Shown here piece after piece: positions 1 to 6,554 of a stretch of DNA of 19,341 nt. The notes below the pieces were generated by a model that saw only the letters and a list, made by a program, of their open reading frames with translations, was not told the origin of the DNA and did not search any database. Position 1 is the stretch's first letter; the number at the start of each line of letters is the position of its first letter. This DNA comes from an uncultured Collinsella sp. (GTDB taxonomy: Bacteria; Actinomycetota; Coriobacteriia; Coriobacteriales; Coriobacteriaceae). Location: contig CAAENI010000014.1 in assembly GCA_900757285.1 (NCBI GenBank), positions 1 to 19,341 of the forward strand. The letters are read 5' to 3'. A program made the position numbers and the translations under genes.

Positions 1-1
1 G

Positions 2-370
2 CCCTTCACCCCGAGCGACCTGAACACCGAGACCAACGGCCTCAAGGTGTCCATCACTTACGCCAAGGACACTCTTGCCACCGACCCGGTGACCCCGGAT
101 CAGCCCGGAACTCCCGAACAGCCCGGTACCCCCGAGCAGCCCGCTAAGCCCGAACAGCCCGCTAAGCCCGAGCAGCCCACCACCAAGCCCGAGAAGCCCG
201 GCAAGTCGGACACCACGACCACGGTAACCACCAACAAGACGAACACCAAGGGCGGCCTGCCCACCACTGGCGATCGTTTTGATGGCCGCATGGTGGCTGC
301 ATTCGCCATCGCTGGCGTTGCCGTCATCTCCGCGGGCGGTTACTTCCTCTACCGTCGCAATAAGGAGTAA
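2..370 (+). CDS. LPXTG cell-wall anchored surface protein, C-terminal fragment
   Basis: The reading frame is open from base 2, so the gene starts upstream of the window and only the last 122 residues are seen. In order there are a short beta-rich tail of a preceding domain, a Pro/Glu/Gln-rich wall-spanning linker made of repeats such as PGTPEQ and AKPEQP, a Thr/Lys-rich stretch, the sortase motif LPTTG (bases 257-271), a hydrophobic segment of about 20 residues, and the basic tail YRRNKE. This is the classic layout of a sortase A-type substrate covalently linked to peptidoglycan. The adhesive or pilin-like N-terminal part is missing, so the ligand or role cannot be stated. Anchoring is seen directly in the motif; surface location follows from the family. 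Confidence 0.93.
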   Translation, partial: PFTPSDLNTETNGLKVSITYAKDTLATDPVTPDQPGTPEQPGTPEQPAKPEQPAKPEQPTTKPEKPGKSDTTTTVTTNKTNTKGGLPTTGDRFDGRMVAAFAIAGVAVISAGGYFLYRRNKE

Positions 371-384
371 CGTCTTAGCTGAGC

Positions 385-428
385 GGGCGGGGCACATGAG
401 TCACCACGCCCACTTAACCCGCCTTTTT
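385..428 (+). terminator. Probable Rho-independent terminator of the LPXTG gene
   Basis: A GC-rich arm GGCGGG (386-391) can pair with CCCGCC (418-423), followed directly by TTTTT (424-428). The loop is long (26 nt) and may fold further. It lies 15 bp after the stop codon. The hairpin is imperfect, so confidence is moderate. Confidence 0.55.
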
Positions 429-449
429 GACCGACGGGAAACCCGCCTG

Positions 450-470
450 AAATCTTTTTAAAAAAGATTT
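450..470. repeat. AT-rich perfect inverted repeat upstream of the trp leader
   Basis: AAATCTTTTT (450-459) and AAAAAGATTT (461-470) are exact reverse complements around a single central A. The repeat lies about 23 bp before the likely -10 box of the Trp leader transcript, over or just upstream of the expected -35 region. It could be an operator or an upstream A/T-tract promoter element. No function is shown by the sequence alone. Confidence 0.5.
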
Positions 471-492
471 CCCCGCACACACTTCGCTGTGC

Positions 493-498
493 TATAGT
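493..498 (+). promoter_or_regulatory. Likely -10 box for the Trp leader/ECF operon
   Basis: TATAGT (493-498) is a close match to the sigma-70-type -10 box and lies 59 bp before the leader-peptide ATG. No good -35 hexamer is visible at 16-18 bp spacing (sequence around 470-475 is TCCCCG), so the promoter may need the adjacent inverted repeat or an activator. Confidence 0.5.
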
Positions 499-556
499 GC
501 AGCGCAACAGCAACTAGGTGCGACCGCGCCACGGCATCACGAAAGGAGCCACCAAC

Positions 557-625
557 ATGAAGAACACGATGAAGTCTCTCAACAACTGGTGGTGGCGTGA
601 TGCGAATACGATCGGTCGACAGTGA
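557..625 (+). CDS. trpL: Tryptophan leader peptide (attenuator-controlling, three consecutive Trp codons)
   Basis: A 22-codon ORF is preceded by a strong Shine-Dalgarno AAAGGAG (542-548) eight bases before the ATG. The core is NNWWWRD, with three adjacent TGG codons at 587-595, and it ends with TGA at 623-625. Three consecutive Trp codons are extremely unlikely by chance and are the hallmark of leader peptides that sense charged tRNA-Trp by ribosome stalling. It is followed by a terminator hairpin 39 bp after its stop and then by an ECF transporter operon rather than by trp biosynthetic genes. The peptide itself probably has no function after synthesis. The role is inferred from the known logic of trp attenuation. 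Confidence 0.9.
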   Translation: MKNTMKSLNNWWWRDANTIGRQ

Positions 626-692
626 GTCCCTCACGCCTGTTTTTGCGCTCTAGGTGATTGGAAGGCCTCCGGTTTCGACCGGGGGCCTTTTT
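594..692 (+). promoter_or_regulatory. Trp attenuator: alternative RNA hairpins and terminator
   Basis: Three mutually exclusive pairings are visible. A pause-type stem joins GGCGTGA (594-600, overlapping the last Trp codon) to TCACGCC (631-637). A candidate antiterminator joins CGGTCGA (613-619, inside the end of the leader ORF) to TCGACCG (675-681). The terminator joins GGCCTCCGGT (664-673) to ACCGGGGGCC (678-687) with one G-U pair, loop TTCG, then TTTTT (688-692). Stalling at the Trp codons leaves 613-619 free to break the terminator. A ribosome that reaches the stop codon covers 613-619 and lets the terminator form. The pairings are seen; the switching is inferred. Confidence 0.85.
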
Positions 693-769
693 CTATCTCG
701 AGCCCGATCGCATTCGCATCACGCGCCTCCGCTTTTCTCTTGCAATCCCCTTCCGAAAGGATTTTCACC

Positions 770-1342
770 ATGTCTCAGAACACCACCGCCACCCAGCCCC
801 GCACCGTCCAGACCGCCGATCGCGGCAAACTCGATGTCCGCGCCCTCGTCCTGCTCGCCATCCTGCTCGCCGCCGGCTTCATCCTCAACTTCACCGTCGG
901 CAAGGCAATCTCGGGCATCTCGGGCGGCATGATCAGCCCCGAGTTCATCATCTCGGCCTTCTGCCTCACCATCCTGGTCGTTCGCCCCAACATCGGCCAG
1001 GCGCTCGTCATTGGCCTCATCTCGGCTGCCGTGATCCAGATCACCACCACTTCGCCGTTCGTCGATTTTGCCGCCGAGGGCATCGCCGCCATGCTCATGG
1101 CCGGCATCGTCAACGCCGCCGGCAAGAACGGTCAGGTTAAGCCTGCCGTCGCCATCGTCGCTACCTTCGTGACCACCTTTGTCTCCGGCGTCATCTTCAT
1201 GGTTATCAAGATGGCCATGCTTGGCGTGGTCGGCGAGCTCGCCGCCGCTATGTTGCCCGTCGTCGCCATGACCGCCGTCTTTAACGCCATTCTGGTCGGC
1301 GCCCTCTACCTGCCCATCCAGAAGGCCCTGAAGCTCAACTAA
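770..1342 (+). CDS. ECF transporter S component, probably tryptophan-specific
   Basis: This 190-residue, very hydrophobic protein has about six predicted membrane spans after a polar N-terminus of some 23 residues, the usual size and shape of an ECF substrate-binding (S) subunit. An AxxxA motif (A30-A34, in AILLA) sits in the first span, the position used by S proteins to contact EcfT. The ATG at 770 is chosen because GAAAGG (755-760) precedes it at good spacing; an in-frame TTG at 740 has no ribosome site. The next genes encode the ATPases and EcfT, so this looks like a dedicated (group I) ECF module. Substrate assignment rests on the Trp leader upstream, not on a recognised binding-site motif; another indole or aromatic compound is possible. 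Confidence 0.82.
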   Translation: MSQNTTATQPRTVQTADRGKLDVRALVLLAILLAAGFILNFTVGKAISGISGGMISPEFIISAFCLTILVVRPNIGQALVIGLISAAVIQITTTSPFVDFAAEGIAAMLMAGIVNAAGKNGQVKPAVAIVATFVTTFVSGVIFMVIKMAMLGVVGELAAAMLPVVAMTAVFNAILVGALYLPIQKALKLN

Positions 1343-1393
1343 CCCACAGTGACCCATCGGTAAAGACCGTCCCAAACAACTAGCTCTTAGCTC

Positions 1394-1437
1394 TTGGGGA
1401 CGTTCTTAAACGACTAGTCATTAAAGAACGTCCCCAA
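1394..1437. repeat. REP-like hairpin inside the ECF operon
   Basis: TTGGGGACGTTCTT (1394-1407) and AAGAACGTCCCCAA (1424-1437) form a perfect 14-bp inverted repeat. The 16-nt loop contains the palindrome GACTAGTC (1412-1419). It fills most of the 113-bp gap between the S gene and the ATPase gene and ends 19 bp before the latter's ATG. There is no T-run, so it is not a clear terminator. It may act as an mRNA stabiliser or partial attenuator, and it resembles the dispersed GGGAC/GGGTC-core elements elsewhere in this window. Confidence 0.65.
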
Positions 1438-1455
1438 TGACTATGAAAGGTATCC

Positions 1456-3207
1456 ATGGAAACGATCATCAACGTCGACGATGTCTCGTTCTCCTATGGC
1501 ACGCAGACCGAGCGGGCGCTCAGCCACATCTCGCTCAGCGTGAACAAGGGAGATTTCATCGGCATCATCGGGCCCTCGGGCGCCGGCAAGTCCACGCTTG
1601 CCGCCTGCCTGTCGGGTGCCGTGCCCCACCACTACACCGGCACGTTCTTTGGGGCCGTCATGGTAGACGGCCACGACACCTGCGAAGCCTCGCTCACCGA
1701 CGTGTCGCAAATCGTCGGCAGTGTGCTGCAGGATATCGACACGCAGATGGTCGCCTCGGTCGTCGAGGACGAGATGCTCTTTGGCCTCGAGAACTTTGGC
1801 GTTCCCCACGACCAGATCGAGCGGCGCGTGAGTGAAACGCTCGAGACCGTCGGCATCAGCGACCTGCGTGACCGCGAGATCGCCACCCTCTCGGGCGGAC
1901 AGAAGCAAAAGGTGGCCATCGCTGCCATCCTCGCCATGCGTCCGCGCGTCTTGGTTCTCGACGAGCCCACCGCGGCACTCGACCCCGCCAGCTCCACGTT
2001 GGTCTTCGAGACGCTGCGTGAGGCAAACCGCGCGCTTGGAATCACCATCGTCGTCGTTGAGCAAAAGGTCGCCCTGCTCTCGGAGTACTGCAACCGCGTG
2101 CTCGTGCTCAACCATGGCGAAATCGCGCTGCAGGGCGAGCCACACGAGGTCTTCGCGCATACCGACGAGCTCCGTGCCATCGGCGTCGACTGCCCTCGCG
2201 TCACGCGTATCTTCAATAGCCTCGAGGCCGATGGCCTGGTAAGCGGTACCCCTTGCTTGGATGTCGATGAGGCCGAGCGCCTGATTTCGGGCATCGTCGA
2301 CCCCGCACACGCAAGCAGCGACATTCAGGCACCCGCCGGCTCACCGCACGCACCGTCGTTGCGCCCGCACGCCAAGGACGCCGAGCCCGTGCTCACCTTC
2401 GACCATGTTGAGTTTGCCTATCCCAATGGCGGCGCCGCCGTCCACGACCTCAACCTGACCCTCTATCCCGGCGAGCTCGTGGGCATCGTCGGCCAGAACG
2501 GTGCCGGCAAGACCACGCTCACCAAGCTGCTCACAGGCCTGCTTAAGCCCGCCTCGGGCAGCGTGCGCGTTACGGGGCTGGATACCGCCGCGGTCCCCAC
2601 GAGCCGCATTGCCCGCGAGGTCGCAACGCTCTTCCAAAACCCCGACCGCCAGATCTGCAAGGATACCGTACTCGACGAGGTCGCTTTTGGCCTGGAACTT
2701 GGCGGCATGGACCGCGCCGAGGCTCTGCGTCGTGCTCAACTTGTTATCGACCGCTTTGGCCTGCCTGCCGATGAGGCACCTTTCTCGCTTTCGCGCGGCC
2801 AGCGACAAATGGTGGCGCTTGCCTCCGTCGTAGTTGTTGAGCCCAAGATCGTCGTGCTCGACGAGCCCACGAGCGGCCTTGATTACCGCGAGTGCATGAC
2901 CGTCATGGAAACGGTGCGCACCATGGCCGAGCGCGGCTGCGCCGTTATCATGGTCTGCCACGATATGGAAGTTGTTTCCGACTTTGCCGAGCGTATCGTA
3001 GTAATGGCCGACGGTCGCATCCTCGACCGCGGCCGCACGCACGAGCTATTCTCGAACATCGATCTCATGCGGCGTGCCTACGTGGAGCCTCCCCAGGTTA
3101 TTGAACTCTCGCGCCGTCTGGCATCTTCCGTCTCGCCCGCTTTTGCGCAGGTGAGCGAGGTCAGCGATGTCGTTCGCATTACCAAGGAGATGGTCCGCCG
3201 TGGTTAA
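1456..3207 (+). CDS. ECF transporter fused ATPase (EcfA-EcfA')
   Basis: At 583 residues, two ABC nucleotide-binding domains are joined in one chain. Domain 1 has Walker A GPSGAGKST (39-47), signature LSGGQ (145-149) and Walker B LVLDEP (166-171). Domain 2 has Walker A GQNGAGKTT (346-354), a degenerate signature LSRGQ (445-449), Walker B VVLDEP (466-471) and switch His H502 (CHD). In domain 1 the switch position is Gln (VEQ, Q203) rather than His, so the two sites are probably unequal. A linker of about 60 residues (roughly 265-320) separates them. GAAAGG at 1445-1450 supports the ATG. It powers the membrane EcfT-S complex from the cytoplasmic side. The stop codon overlaps the start of ecfT. 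Confidence 0.95.
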   Translation: METIINVDDVSFSYGTQTERALSHISLSVNKGDFIGIIGPSGAGKSTLAACLSGAVPHHYTGTFFGAVMVDGHDTCEASLTDVSQIVGSVLQDIDTQMVASVVEDEMLFGLENFGVPHDQIERRVSETLETVGISDLRDREIATLSGGQKQKVAIAAILAMRPRVLVLDEPTAALDPASSTLVFETLREANRALGITIVVVEQKVALLSEYCNRVLVLNHGEIALQGEPHEVFAHTDELRAIGVDCPRVTRIFNSLEADGLVSGTPCLDVDEAERLISGIVDPAHASSDIQAPAGSPHAPSLRPHAKDAEPVLTFDHVEFAYPNGGAAVHDLNLTLYPGELVGIVGQNGAGKTTLTKLLTGLLKPASGSVRVTGLDTAAVPTSRIAREVATLFQNPDRQICKDTVLDEVAFGLELGGMDRAEALRRAQLVIDRFGLPADEAPFSLSRGQRQMVALASVVVVEPKIVVLDEPTSGLDYRECMTVMETVRTMAERGCAVIMVCHDMEVVSDFAERIVVMADGRILDRGRTHELFSNIDLMRRAYVEPPQVIELSRRLASSVSPAFAQVSEVSDVVRITKEMVRRG

Positions 3208-3946
3208 CGTCATCGACTACATGCCGGGCGATACGCTGCTGCATCGCCTGAACCCCGTCGTCAAACTGGGCCTCGCCGCCGCCATCATCGTCGGCATCTT
3301 CTTGTCCGACACCTACGTGGCGCTGCTGGGCTTTTTGGTGCTCACCCTTGCGCTGGGCGCCTATGCCGGTGTCGTCGACCGTCTGTTCTCGCTGCTCAAG
3401 TTGCTGATTCCGCTCGCGCTTATCATGCTGGTGCTCCAGCTGGCCTTTATGCGCGATGGCAACGTTGTGTGGGGCTTTATCACCGACACGGGCCTCATCA
3501 CAGGATCGAAGGCCTGTCTGCGCCTGCTGGGTGTGGCGTTACCGCTCATCCTCATGCTCATGGTGACCAAGCTCAACGACCTTGCCAACGCCTGCGTCGA
3601 GGTGCTGCACGTACCGTATCGCTATGCCTTCACCTTTACCACGGCGCTGCGCTTTGTGCCGGTGTTTGGTCAGGAGATGAACGCCATCATGGAAGCGCAG
3701 ACCGCACGCGGCGTCGAGTACGACACCAAGAACCCTATCAAGAAGCTTAAGCTCATGCTGCCACTGTGCGTGCCACTGCTCATCTCGAGCGTGGGCAAGA
3801 CCGATGCCACAGCCTTGGCGGCAGAACAGCGCGGCTTCTATCTGCGTACACGAGCCAGCTCGTACAAGCGCTACCCCATCAAGGGCCTGGACATCGCCGT
3901 ACTCATCGTCAGCATCGCCCTCATCGCCATCGGCTTCCTGTTCTAG
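3200..3946 (+). CDS. ecfT: ECF transporter transmembrane component EcfT
   Basis: This 248-residue membrane protein has about five to six hydrophobic spans and the two cytoplasmic coupling motifs of EcfT: ARG at 169-171 (in QTARGVEY) and a second Ala-x-x-Arg-Gly at 208-212 (AEQRG). In the family these arginine motifs sit in the grooves of the two ATPase domains. The GTG at 3200 is chosen because AAGGAG (3184-3189) lies 10 bases upstream; it overlaps the end of the ATPase gene by 8 bp, implying translational coupling. A strong terminator follows. With its neighbours it completes a self-contained S-AA'-T module. Confidence 0.95.
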   Translation: MVNVIDYMPGDTLLHRLNPVVKLGLAAAIIVGIFLSDTYVALLGFLVLTLALGAYAGVVDRLFSLLKLLIPLALIMLVLQLAFMRDGNVVWGFITDTGLITGSKACLRLLGVALPLILMLMVTKLNDLANACVEVLHVPYRYAFTFTTALRFVPVFGQEMNAIMEAQTARGVEYDTKNPIKKLKLMLPLCVPLLISSVGKTDATALAAEQRGFYLRTRASSYKRYPIKGLDIAVLIVSIALIAIGFLF

Positions 3947-3975
3947 TTCACCACCGACAGCAACCGCCCAACGCA

Positions 3976-4012
3976 AAAGGCCTCGGCTCGCACCAAACGA
4001 GCCGAGGCCTTT
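3976..4012. terminator. Strong bidirectional terminator between ecfT and the racemase gene
   Basis: AAAGGCCTCGGCTCG (3976-3990) and CGAGCCGAGGCCTTT (3998-4012) form a perfect 15-bp stem with a 7-nt loop. A-rich and T-rich flanks on both sides allow use by the convergent plus-strand ecfT and the minus-strand racemase gene. Confidence 0.9.
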
Positions 4013-4033
4013 ATTGTTTCACCAGATAAAACC

Positions 4034-4061
4034 TACCAAAATTAACCTGTCCCTTTTTGAC
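4034..4061. repeat. REP-like sequence, GGGACAGGTT core on the minus strand
   Basis: Read on the minus strand this 28-bp stretch contains GGGACAGGTTAATTTTGG. It shares GGG-A/T-CAGGTT and a following TTT with the hairpin at 19052-19086. It sits between the shared terminator and the 3' end of the racemase gene, a typical REP location. No partner arm is obvious here, so it may be a half-element. REP identity is inferred. Confidence 0.4.
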
Positions 4062-4071
4062 GGGTCGGAAG

Positions 4072-4818
4072 CTAGAGGCGGTAGGGGACGCCGCTGCGGA
4101 TGATGGATTCGCGCACTAGGACATCCATAGCATCGAGGGTGATCTCGGGCATCTCTCGATACTTCTGCAGCACCGATAGCTCGGTGCAGGCCAGAATGAC
4201 ACGGTCGCAGCCGCTACGGGCGAACTCCCACATCACGCGGTCGAACTTATCCATATCGGGCTCACGTCCGGCTTTCACATCATCGTAGATAAGCGACATC
4301 ACATCGTTCTGACGTTTCTCGCTGGGATAGACGACCTCAACACCCGCAGCCTCGCATTCGCGGCCGTAGACGCCCGCGCCCACGGTTCCGTCGGTGCCCA
4401 TGATGCCAATCTTGCGCACCGGCTCGGCCGGCATGCTCAGGTTGGGGTCGAACTCGCACTCCCCCATCACCGCACCCGCAAGGGCATAGCGCACCGACTC
4501 ACGCGGCATGTGGATAATCGGCACCTTCGTAAACGACTGGATCTGGTCGTAGAAGTAGTGTGACGTGTTGCAGGGAATGGCAATGTGCGCACAGCCCAGC
4601 GACTCGAGTGCCTGGGCACACTCTTTCATGGTCGCCAGCAGCTTGGCGTGCTCGCCGGTCTTAATGGCCAGCGTGCGGTCGGGCATGGTCGACTTGGAGA
4701 GCACCACCATGTCGATATGTTCCTGATCGCAGGCAGCAGCCGTATGGCGCACCACCTGGTCGTAGTAATACGATGTGGCCTCGGCGCCCATGCCGCCGAT
4801 AACTCCCAGCTTTTCCAT
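4072..4818 (-). CDS. Aspartate/glutamate-family amino acid racemase, probably aspartate racemase
   Basis: This 248-residue protein has the N-terminal LGVIGGMG loop (residues 4-11) and the two catalytic cysteines of cofactor-independent Asp/Glu racemases: C83 in IPCNTSHYF and C211 in ACTELS. The ATG at 4818 is chosen because AAGGAGG (complement of 4824-4830) precedes it; a longer in-frame ORF upstream to 4902 has no such support. The gene lies directly downstream of an ATP-grasp ligase, as in Enterococcus faecium, where aspartate racemase feeds D-aspartate ligase for the peptidoglycan bridge. L-Asp to D-Asp interconversion is therefore the best guess, but substrate cannot be read with certainty; a broad-range or glutamate activity remains possible. 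Confidence 0.85.
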   Translation of the reverse strand: MEKLGVIGGMGAEATSYYYDQVVRHTAAACDQEHIDMVVLSKSTMPDRTLAIKTGEHAKLLATMKECAQALESLGCAHIAIPCNTSHYFYDQIQSFTKVPIIHMPRESVRYALAGAVMGECEFDPNLSMPAEPVRKIGIMGTDGTVGAGVYGRECEAAGVEVVYPSEKRQNDVMSLIYDDVKAGREPDMDKFDRVMWEFARSGCDRVILACTELSVLQKYREMPEITLDAMDVLVRESIIRSGVPYRL

Positions 4819-4840
4819 CGCCGCCTCCTTGGTGACGCTT

Positions 4841-4881
4841 GCGCAATTGCGCGTATCATACCCGCGCCCGCCCGATGTAAA
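4841..4881 (-). promoter_or_regulatory. Possible internal promoter with palindrome before the racemase gene
   Basis: On the minus strand a TTTACA hexamer (4876-4881) and TATGAT (4855-4860) are separated by 15 bp, slightly short for a sigma-70-type promoter. Just downstream is the perfect 12-bp palindrome GCGCAATTGCGC (4841-4852), in operator-like position. A GC-rich imperfect hairpin spans the rest of the 84-bp gap. The racemase may thus be expressed separately from the ligase. Confidence 0.3.
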
Positions 4882-4902
4882 CCGGACGGGCGCCGCACTC
4901 AT

Positions 4903-6159
4903 CTACTTGTAATACGTCTTGAACAGCTTAAAGTGGCGCAGCTTGGTGTGCCACATGCGCAGCCAGCGGTTAAAGACAAAGTCGCCCTTCATAAACGAAG
5001 GGTCGGCGCCCTTGCCTTCCTTGTCCAGACGATGCACCTTAGCGCGCAGCTCGGGATCCTTGACGTACTTGTCGACGACGCCCATGGGAACGACCATCCA
5101 CAGCGCCTCGTCCTGCGCCGTCACAAACTCCGGCTCAAACGGGCGGTTGAACACATACTCGTCCACCACATACTTGGCAACGTTAAAGCCGCTGTTAGTG
5201 ACGTAGTAGTTGCTGCGACCTTGGCGCGTGTTGAAATCGAAGAACTTAAACGAGCCGTCGCGCTCGTCGTACTTAACGTCAAAGTTGGAATAGCCCACAA
5301 AGTGAAGGTCCTCGAGCAACTTGCGCACGCCGCCCATGAGCTCGTCATTGGGCTCGGTGATGATACAGGCGTGGTTGCCGACACCGTGAGGCTGATGCTC
5401 CTCGAGCAGCACGTGACCCAGGCACATCATGCGCACCTTGCCGTTGCGGTCGGAATAACTGGTGAGCACGCGCATGTACTCGTCATTGCCGGGCACGCGA
5501 TCCTGCAAGATCAGGTCGTCGGTGTAGCCGCTGGCATACGAGTCGCGAATGACCTGTTCCAGCTCGGCACGGTCGGCAATCTCATAGGCCTTTTTCTGGC
5601 CCTCGAACTCGTGCTGCCACCACATGATGCCGTCAGAAGGCTTCAGGATCATCGGGTAGGGGAAGTCAATCTGGTCGAGCACTTCGGCAGGTGCCTCGCC
5701 TTGGGCGTTCAGCATCGCCATGGTGAAGGTAAAGGTATGCGGATAGGGCACGCCGTGCTTCTCGCACAGCTCGTAGAAGATCTCCTTCTTCTGACATTGC
5801 TCAAGCATGCTATAGGGAGCGTAAGGCGCGACGATGTTATCCGCCAACTCATGGGCATCCTTGGCCTGAGCCACGAGGGCAACATAGTTATCGCCACAGC
5901 CCACAAGGACAATCGTCTTATCGGCATGCGCTTGGGCAATGCCGTTGACGGTCCTGAGCATCACAGGCATGGTATCGATATCCACGTTGGGCGTGTAGTC
6001 GATAATCTGGCTGCGGTACGCGGGACCCGTCTGGTACTTGCCAAAGACCAGGCTCTTGACCTGGTACTCCTCGTAGAAGGCGCGCGCCACCGAATAGGCG
6101 TTGATGTCGCCACCGAGCAGCACGGGAATGAACTCGCGCTCTGTAAACTGCAATGCCAT
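4903..6159 (-). CDS. ATP-grasp ligase, candidate D-aspartate ligase for peptidoglycan
   Basis: This 418-residue cytosolic protein has an ATP-grasp layout: an N-terminal nucleotide-like fold with LLGGDINAYSVAR (14-26), an ATP-binding lysine K173 in MILKPSDG, acidic D294, and a metal-binding segment FFDFNTRQGRS (306-316) with D308 and N310. ATP-grasp enzymes join a carboxylate to an amine through an acylphosphate. Length and the adjacent racemase match the D-aspartate ligase (Aslfm) system of Enterococcus faecium, which adds D-Asp to the side chain of the peptidoglycan stem peptide. The ATG at 6159 has AGGAAG (complement of 6165-6170) five bases upstream. The amino-acid substrate is inferred from context; another carboxylate-amine ligation is not excluded. 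Confidence 0.8.
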   Translation of the reverse strand: MALQFTEREFIPVLLGGDINAYSVARAFYEEYQVKSLVFGKYQTGPAYRSQIIDYTPNVDIDTMPVMLRTVNGIAQAHADKTIVLVGCGDNYVALVAQAKDAHELADNIVAPYAPYSMLEQCQKKEIFYELCEKHGVPYPHTFTFTMAMLNAQGEAPAEVLDQIDFPYPMILKPSDGIMWWQHEFEGQKKAYEIADRAELEQVIRDSYASGYTDDLILQDRVPGNDEYMRVLTSYSDRNGKVRMMCLGHVLLEEHQPHGVGNHACIITEPNDELMGGVRKLLEDLHFVGYSNFDVKYDERDGSFKFFDFNTRQGRSNYYVTNSGFNVAKYVVDEYVFNRPFEPEFVTAQDEALWMVVPMGVVDKYVKDPELRAKVHRLDKEGKGADPSFMKGDFVFNRWLRMWHTKLRHFKLFKTYYK

Positions 6160-6385
6160 GGAAACTTCCTATCATGAACTGCCCACACAACGGGCGGTCT
6201 TTGCGCAACTGATTTATTCTAGCGTGCCAAACCGCCGGCGCCCAAAGCTCCACCGTATCTATGGCAATCGACGTAATCGTCCAGCATAAAGGCCGCACTC
6301 ACCGCGATGGGGCCTTGTAGCTGCAAACCCCCTGTTGAGATAACTTTCACGACCGAAAGCCCGTCCGCAAACAGGCCCCCGTAAC
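6160..6385. other. Intergenic stretch between divergent ligase and hydrolase genes
   Basis: This part of the 395-bp divergent region contains no convincing ORF. A TAGAAT on the minus strand (6215-6220) could be a -10 box for the ligase gene, but no good -35 is apparent. A short GCCC/GGGC hairpin lies at 6181-6195. Nothing else is recognised. Confidence 0.3.
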
Positions 6386-6512
6386 GTTAAAGTTGAACTC
6401 TATGGTTTCTCAACAATTCATCATAACTGCAGGTCAAAGCCAAAGCCTCAAGTTCAACTTGACCCTTTGGAACCTTTAAGGTTCAAGTTGAGGTCGAAAG
6501 CAGTAGTAGAAT
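6386..6512 (+). promoter_or_regulatory. Operator-like palindromes and promoter of the cell-wall hydrolase gene
   Basis: Two perfect odd palindromes lie side by side: TCAAGTTCAACTTGA (6448-6462, centre 6455) and GAACCTTTAAGGTTC (6470-6484, centre 6477). Their centres are 22 bp apart, about two helical turns. A related box, GTTAAAGTTGAACTC (6386-6400), recurs with three mismatches at 6481-6495 and inverted within the first palindrome. TAGAAT at 6507-6512 is a plausible -10 box. Dimeric repressor or activator binding on one DNA face is inferred; the regulator is unknown. Confidence 0.55.
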
Positions 6513-6554
6513 ACCGTTCGAACCATAACCTACGATTGATTGCAGAGGGACTGG

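Noticed and set aside
95..190. Repeats near the window start as a CRISPR or satellite
   Set aside because: They encode the Pro/Glu/Gln wall-spanning linker in frame and are ordinary coding repeats.
557..692. Trp T-box riboswitch
   Set aside because: No T-box-like GGUGG antiterminator bulge sequence is seen, while a translated Trp-rich leader ORF with a ribosome site is present.
654..932. Pro/Ser-rich ORFs overlapping the start of the S gene
   Set aside because: They begin within the attenuator hairpin, lack ribosome sites, and are out of frame with the clear membrane-protein ORF.
4585..6177. 530-residue plus-strand ORF
   Set aside because: It lies antisense to the ATP-grasp ligase and the racemase start, is His/Val/Leu-rich with no recognisable motif and has no ribosome site. 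The minus-strand genes show clear family motifs.
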